Positions 5,526 through 8,967 of a stretch of 8,967 nucleotides of DNA are shown here, in pieces. Source of the DNA: Gammaproteobacteria bacterium (GTDB lineage Bacteria; Pseudomonadota; Gammaproteobacteria; GRL18); NCBI GenBank assembly GCA_027076245.1, contig JALTKC010000575.1:1-8967 (forward strand), read 5' to 3'. The notes below the pieces were generated by a model. That model had not been told where the DNA came from. It saw only the letters and a list, made by a program, of their open reading frames with translations, and did no database searches. The position numbers and the translations under genes are program-made. Position 1 is the first letter of the stretch. Each line of letters starts with the position of its first letter.

Positions 5526-6959
5526 ATGAATATATTTAAAAAATCACTATGTGCTATTGCTGTTGGCAGTGGTATTTTAATTGCCGGTCAGGCTCAGGCT
5601 GTAAACTGGTTAATGGTTCAGGGTACAGAAGAACCCGGTTCAGCTCCTCGTGCCAAATTATGGGGCTTTTTACAGCCGCAGTATGAACGGGTTGAAAATA
5701 ATAAATTACCAACTGGTGTAGGTAATCCATGGGCAGGACAGGATGCAGCCTTTAATTCTATTGGGCCTAATCTTGACAGCAACTCTCAATTCCAGTTACG
5801 TCGTGCACGTATTGGTATTAGAGGTGCGGGATTTCCATTAGATGATAAAATCAATTACTTCATTCTGGCAGAATTTGGTAAAAATGGTATTACAGAATAC
5901 GGTTCTGCTGTTGAGTTAACGGATGCCAGTGTCACATTTAACCATATTCCTGGTGCCCGGGTACGAGTAGGTCAATTTAAAACACCTATGAGTGAAGAAG
6001 TTTACCAGGGTATTGCCTTATTTGACTGGATCAATTTTACCGGATATGCCAATCAGCAATTGCTTGAACGACATTTTAAAATTGATGGTCAGGCACCCTG
6101 TATTCAAACACCTGGTGGCGCTGTACCATCTAATTCAAAATACCTTGATGTGTGTACCAAAGGCAATGAATGGACTGCATTTGGTGCGGCTCGTGATACC
6201 GGTATTCAGATATTCGATACTTTTGTTTTTGATGGTCTTGAAGACTGGGAATTCTCTTATTCAGGTATGGTGGGTAATGGTAACGGCTTAAATCAGGGCG
6301 ATAAAAATAATAACAAAGACTATTATCTCTATTTCTCTGTTGAGCAAGTTTATGATGGAAAACGTGCTCGTAGAAACGGCTGGAAAACCTTTGCCTGGTA
6401 TCAAAAAGGTAAACGTGAAATTCTCACCAGTTCTGGTAAAGGTGCCGGTGCAACTTTCAGAGAAGATGAATTTGACAGAAAACGCTGGGGTATTGGTACT
6501 ACCTATCGTAAAGGAAAAATCCGTGCTGCTGCTGAATATAATAAAGCAGATGGTATGATTTTTAATGGTACCAGCGGTGGAGCTATACCTGGAAATGTGG
6601 GAACAAACCCATCTAACTCTGCTATTACATTAGCCTCTCAATTTAATATTCTGCCAGATGAAGAAGCTGATGGCTGGTATGTTGATTTTGGTTATAAAGT
6701 TCTGCCTAATATTGAATTGGCTGCACGATATGACCGGTATAATAGAGCAACTAATAACTCCCTTGATGTCAACGGTGTTGGTCTGGAAAGAAAATTTGAT
6801 ACCTGGACTCTGGGCGCACAGTACTTCTTTAATAAGAAAACCCGTGCAACCGTTAACTACGCTATCCGTAATGGTGATGGTAAAGATAACAATACTGCAG
6901 ATAAAACACTTGATGAACTGGGCGATGTTCTGTCCTTCCAGGTAACTGCCATTTTCTAA
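5526..6959 (+). CDS. Outer-membrane porin, phosphate-selective O/P type
   Basis: This 477-residue beta-barrel protein has a clear signal peptide: MNIFKK, a hydrophobic core, and AQA at 23-25 as the cleavage site. Typical features of the O/P-type porin family are KLWGFLQPQYE near the mature N terminus (44-54), the FQLRRARIGIRG block (89-100), repeated aromatic/alternating strands, and a C-terminal strand ending in Phe (VLSFQVTAIF), the usual signal for outer-membrane assembly. Family members pass anions or other small solutes, and selectivity cannot be read here. The mature chain has only two cysteines, C192 and C210, in a loop-like Pro/Gly/Ser segment, which may form a disulfide. The start has GGGA at 5514-5517, eight bases away. 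It is the last gene before the terminator at 6990. The coding sequence is more AT-rich than the minus-strand operon. Confidence 0.87.
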   Translation: MNIFKKSLCAIAVGSGILIAGQAQAVNWLMVQGTEEPGSAPRAKLWGFLQPQYERVENNKLPTGVGNPWAGQDAAFNSIGPNLDSNSQFQLRRARIGIRGAGFPLDDKINYFILAEFGKNGITEYGSAVELTDASVTFNHIPGARVRVGQFKTPMSEEVYQGIALFDWINFTGYANQQLLERHFKIDGQAPCIQTPGGAVPSNSKYLDVCTKGNEWTAFGAARDTGIQIFDTFVFDGLEDWEFSYSGMVGNGNGLNQGDKNNNKDYYLYFSVEQVYDGKRARRNGWKTFAWYQKGKREILTSSGKGAGATFREDEFDRKRWGIGTTYRKGKIRAAAEYNKADGMIFNGTSGGAIPGNVGTNPSNSAITLASQFNILPDEEADGWYVDFGYKVLPNIELAARYDRYNRATNNSLDVNGVGLERKFDTWTLGAQYFFNKKTRATVNYAIRNGDGKDNNTADKTLDELGDVLSFQVTAIF

Positions 6960-6989
6960 ACTTTAAGCTCATTTATTTAGCTTCTTTGG

Positions 6990-7018
6990 GGGATATAAGT
7001 CTTTTATATCCCTTTTTT
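6990..7018 (+). terminator. Intrinsic terminator of the porin transcript
   Basis: GGGATATAA (6990-6998), a five-base loop and TTATATCCC (7004-7012) form a perfect 9-base stem, followed at once by six T residues (7013-7018). It lies 31 bases after the porin stop. A weaker hairpin (AAGCT at 6965-6969 with AGCTT at 6979-6983) precedes it. On the minus strand it lacks a T-run, so it is probably not bidirectional. Confidence 0.88.
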
Positions 7019-7134
7019 CTTTTCTGACTTTTCTTTCCTTTTACTCAATACACCCTTAAAAAAACAAGTTACTTATGTACTTTCTTTAAATGTTTATTGA
7101 GGAAATCACAATAACTTACACAGGCTCTTTATTA

Positions 7135-8199
7135 TCAACTCTGTTTACTTTCAAAATACCGATAATAATCTTCAATAAATTTTTCGGCCTTCTGATAGCG
7201 GGTGCCGCCGCAGGAAAAAGAAGTCAGTATCTGATTGTACATAAAATCAATATAAAATACTCTCAGATACAGGCTTTCATCAATCAGGCGATATTTTTTA
7301 GCCGCCATAAAGGTCTGATTAACCAGGTTGCGGTTCATTCTCAGATTGGGCCGGTTAAAGTTTTTGTTTTTTAAGGACTGTTCTAGTGTCATCGGGGTAT
7401 TTTTATAGTATTTTGCTGCCAGTTTCAGCTCATCCACCCCATTAAAGGCATAGGTGGTATAAGGCTCTTCAGGAGTAATGACCCGGATCACGCCTGAGCC
7501 GAGATAAACCTGAATTTCAAAAATTTTATTCTCTTTAAACAGTTTCAGTACTGTGTCTATCATCTGATCGATCTGCTGATCGGTTTCGCTTTCCTTACGG
7601 TGGGTTTTCAGTCGCTTATCAAAAAACTCCTTGTCGCCACGAAAAAAACTGCTGGTAAAGTTCATTTTCTGCAGAGCCTGATCATGACTGATATGCGGAT
7701 CAGAGCGAATTTTCTGATACTCCAGAAAATATCGGTAATCGGTGATTAAAGAGGAACTGGAGGAAAAATACGCCCAGATATTGCCAGAATAACTGTTGAT
7801 ACGAAAGGCTTCCAGATATTCTATGTTTTTAAAACGCAGATCCTTCATCGCCAGTAAGGACTTTTCAATATCCTCAATATTTATTCCTGAACAGATATCA
7901 AAATCAAACTGGTTTTCTTCAGGCAACGCCAGAAACTCGTCCAGTACATAGGCTTTAGGACAAAAAGGGTTATTGGAATAACGCACTTCAATCAGGTCAG
8001 AACCAAAAACAATACGTGCCTTGTCGATAATGGTATATTCATAAAAAACATACAGTTTATCAAACACAGCATCAATATTTTTATCCAGTTCGGATTCCCA
8101 GCGGGCTCTTAAAAACAGGCCTTCTTTCTTCTCCTGATCTTTGGCTATACTGATTTCCTTATTGGTATTCCATAATTGCTGAGCGATATCGGTATCCAC
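7135..8199 (-). CDS. Hypothetical protein, possible internal duplication
   Basis: I do not recognise this 354-residue protein. It has no signal peptide and no transmembrane helix, is rich in Tyr, Phe, Lys, Asp and Glu, and is probably cytoplasmic. It has a serine run at 146-150 and three cysteines (C80, C103, C330) that form no metal motif. Two segments look alike without gaps, GSDLIEVRYSNNPF (66-79) and GSGVIRVITPEEPY (234-247), each following a similar strand, with IDAV (42-45) and IDTV (214-217) before them. This suggests two copies of a domain of about 170 residues. The start is GTG at 8199, chosen because GGAG stands six bases upstream and no other in-frame start is equally supported; the next Met is residue 117. 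It converges on the porin gene and diverges from the lipoprotein gene 96 bases away. No clear terminator was found after its stop. Confidence 0.75.
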   Translation of the reverse strand: MDTDIAQQLWNTNKEISIAKDQEKKEGLFLRARWESELDKNIDAVFDKLYVFYEYTIIDKARIVFGSDLIEVRYSNNPFCPKAYVLDEFLALPEENQFDFDICSGINIEDIEKSLLAMKDLRFKNIEYLEAFRINSYSGNIWAYFSSSSSLITDYRYFLEYQKIRSDPHISHDQALQKMNFTSSFFRGDKEFFDKRLKTHRKESETDQQIDQMIDTVLKLFKENKIFEIQVYLGSGVIRVITPEEPYTTYAFNGVDELKLAAKYYKNTPMTLEQSLKNKNFNRPNLRMNRNLVNQTFMAAKKYRLIDESLYLRVFYIDFMYNQILTSFSCGGTRYQKAEKFIEDYYRYFESKQS

Positions 8200-8205
8200 T
8201 TTCTG

Positions 8206-8209
8206 CTCC
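8206..8209 (-). promoter_or_regulatory. Ribosome binding site supporting a GTG start
   Basis: Read on the minus strand, GGAG is followed by a six-base spacer (CAGAAA) and GTG at 8199-8197. The ideal spacing is the main reason to accept the GTG as the start of the 354-residue protein. Confidence 0.65.
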
Positions 8210-8284
8210 AGGATGATTTTCCAGATATTATGCGGGATTAAACGGTCTGTGTTAAAATTCTACCGCTAAATTATAAACAAGTAT

Positions 8285-8289
8285 AAGGA
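8285..8289 (+). promoter_or_regulatory. Ribosome binding site supporting a GTG start
   Basis: AAGGA ends six bases before GTG at 8296-8298, the first codon of the lipoprotein. The frame from this GTG gives a proper lipoprotein signal peptide, which confirms the choice. Confidence 0.65.
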
Positions 8290-8295
8290 TTTTTT

Positions 8296-8967
8296 GTGTC
8301 AAAACGATTACTGTTCATTATTGTACTGTCCACTGTTTTTTTAAATGCCTGTACCCATATCGGCCCGCAGACTATTCCCCGCGATCGTTTTGATTACAAT
8401 ACCGCCATTGCTGATTCCTGGAAAGAACAGACCTTACTGAATATTGTTAAACTGCGCTATGCCGATATGCCGCTGTTTGTCGAAGTCACCTCAATTGTCA
8501 GCGGTTATACGCTGGAAAGCTCTGTCAATATGAGCGGTATTCATTCCGGACAAACCGCCAGTGATATTTTTAGTATCGGCGGTTCCGGCAAGTTTTCTGA
8601 CCGCCCGACCATTACCTACCAGCCAATTACCGGCAGTCATTTTAATAAAAGTTTTATGACCCCTATTCCACCCCGCGCCATTTTGTTTTTAATGCAGTCC
8701 GGCTGGCCGGTGGATCTGATTTTTCCTCTTACCACCCGTTCTATTAACGGTCTGCAGAGCCAGATCACAGCAGGTGCCAACCAGCGCAAAGGCGATGATG
8801 AATACTACCGGGTAGTCAGCCTGCTAAGAGATATCCAGAAATCCGGTGCTGTAGGTATGCGCCTGCTAAAAAACAGAGCCGGCGGTGATTCCACCGTTAT
8901 TTTCTTCCATGACAAAAACATCAGTCCGGATATTGTTGCCAAACGCCGGGAAGTCAACCGCCTGCTG
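8296..8967 (+). CDS. Putative lipoprotein, function unknown, 3' end outside window
   Basis: An open frame of 224 codons runs from GTG at 8296 to the window end without a stop. The N terminus MSKRLL, a hydrophobic stretch (FIIVLSTVF) and the lipobox LNAC with C19 form a type II lipoprotein signal, so the protein should be anchored by lipid. Residues after the Cys (THIGPQTI) have no Asp at +2, which by the enteric rule favours the outer membrane. The visible mature part includes DSWKEQTLLNIVKLRYADMP (42-61), a Gly/Ser-rich stretch (about 82-100), and a segment with PIPPRAILFLMQSGWP (126-141). I do not recognise a named family. It is divergent to the 354-residue gene with 96 bases between them. 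AAGGA lies six bases before the start. The true length is unknown because the gene is truncated by the window edge. Confidence 0.78.
   Translation, partial: MSKRLLFIIVLSTVFLNACTHIGPQTIPRDRFDYNTAIADSWKEQTLLNIVKLRYADMPLFVEVTSIVSGYTLESSVNMSGIHSGQTASDIFSIGGSGKFSDRPTITYQPITGSHFNKSFMTPIPPRAILFLMQSGWPVDLIFPLTTRSINGLQSQITAGANQRKGDDEYYRVVSLLRDIQKSGAVGMRLLKNRAGGDSTVIFFHDKNISPDIVAKRREVNRLL

Noticed and set aside
7090..7374. 94-residue plus-strand frame at the end of the convergent hypothetical gene
   Set aside because: It lies mostly antisense to the 354-residue gene, has no ribosome binding site, and its sequence looks like an antisense shadow.

Overview
The window looks like part of a gammaproteobacterial chromosome. 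The succinyl-CoA synthetase beta chain aligns without gaps to my recollection of E. coli SucC, starts use ordinary Shine-Dalgarno sites, and there is an outer-membrane beta-barrel porin and a lipobox lipoprotein. I cannot name the genus. A microaerobic sulfur- or methane-oxidising gammaproteobacterium would fit, but that is a guess.

Positions 1-4723 (minus strand) hold a tightly packed four-gene operon. In transcription order it encodes an iron-sulfur protein with a 2Fe-2S domain and two 4Fe-4S motifs, a fumarate reductase/succinate dehydrogenase-type flavoprotein, a NuoF-like NADH/FMN/4Fe-4S protein, and SucC. All three junctions are 4-base ATGA overlaps. No membrane anchor subunits (SdhC/SdhD type) and no NuoE-like partner are present in the window. 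The simplest reading is a soluble NADH:fumarate oxidoreductase: NADH to FMN, through Fe-S clusters, to FAD, to fumarate. The succinate formed would be passed to succinyl-CoA synthetase, giving a reductive TCA branch encoded as one unit. Direction and substrate are inferred, not shown.

Positions 4724-5024 form an AT-rich divergent control region. It has a plausible sigma-70-type promoter for the operon and, for the other direction, a perfect TATAAT box preceded by a 19-base dyad.

Positions 5025-6959 (plus strand) encode a small exported DsrE-fold protein and then a porin of the phosphate-selective O/P type. The pair ends at a strong intrinsic terminator (6990-7018).

Positions 7135-8967 hold two divergent genes of unknown function, both starting with GTG and both preceded by good ribosome binding sites. 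One is a 354-residue cytoplasmic protein with what looks like an internal duplication. The other is a lipoprotein cut by the window end. I saw no tRNA, rRNA, CRISPR array, insertion sequence or phage gene.
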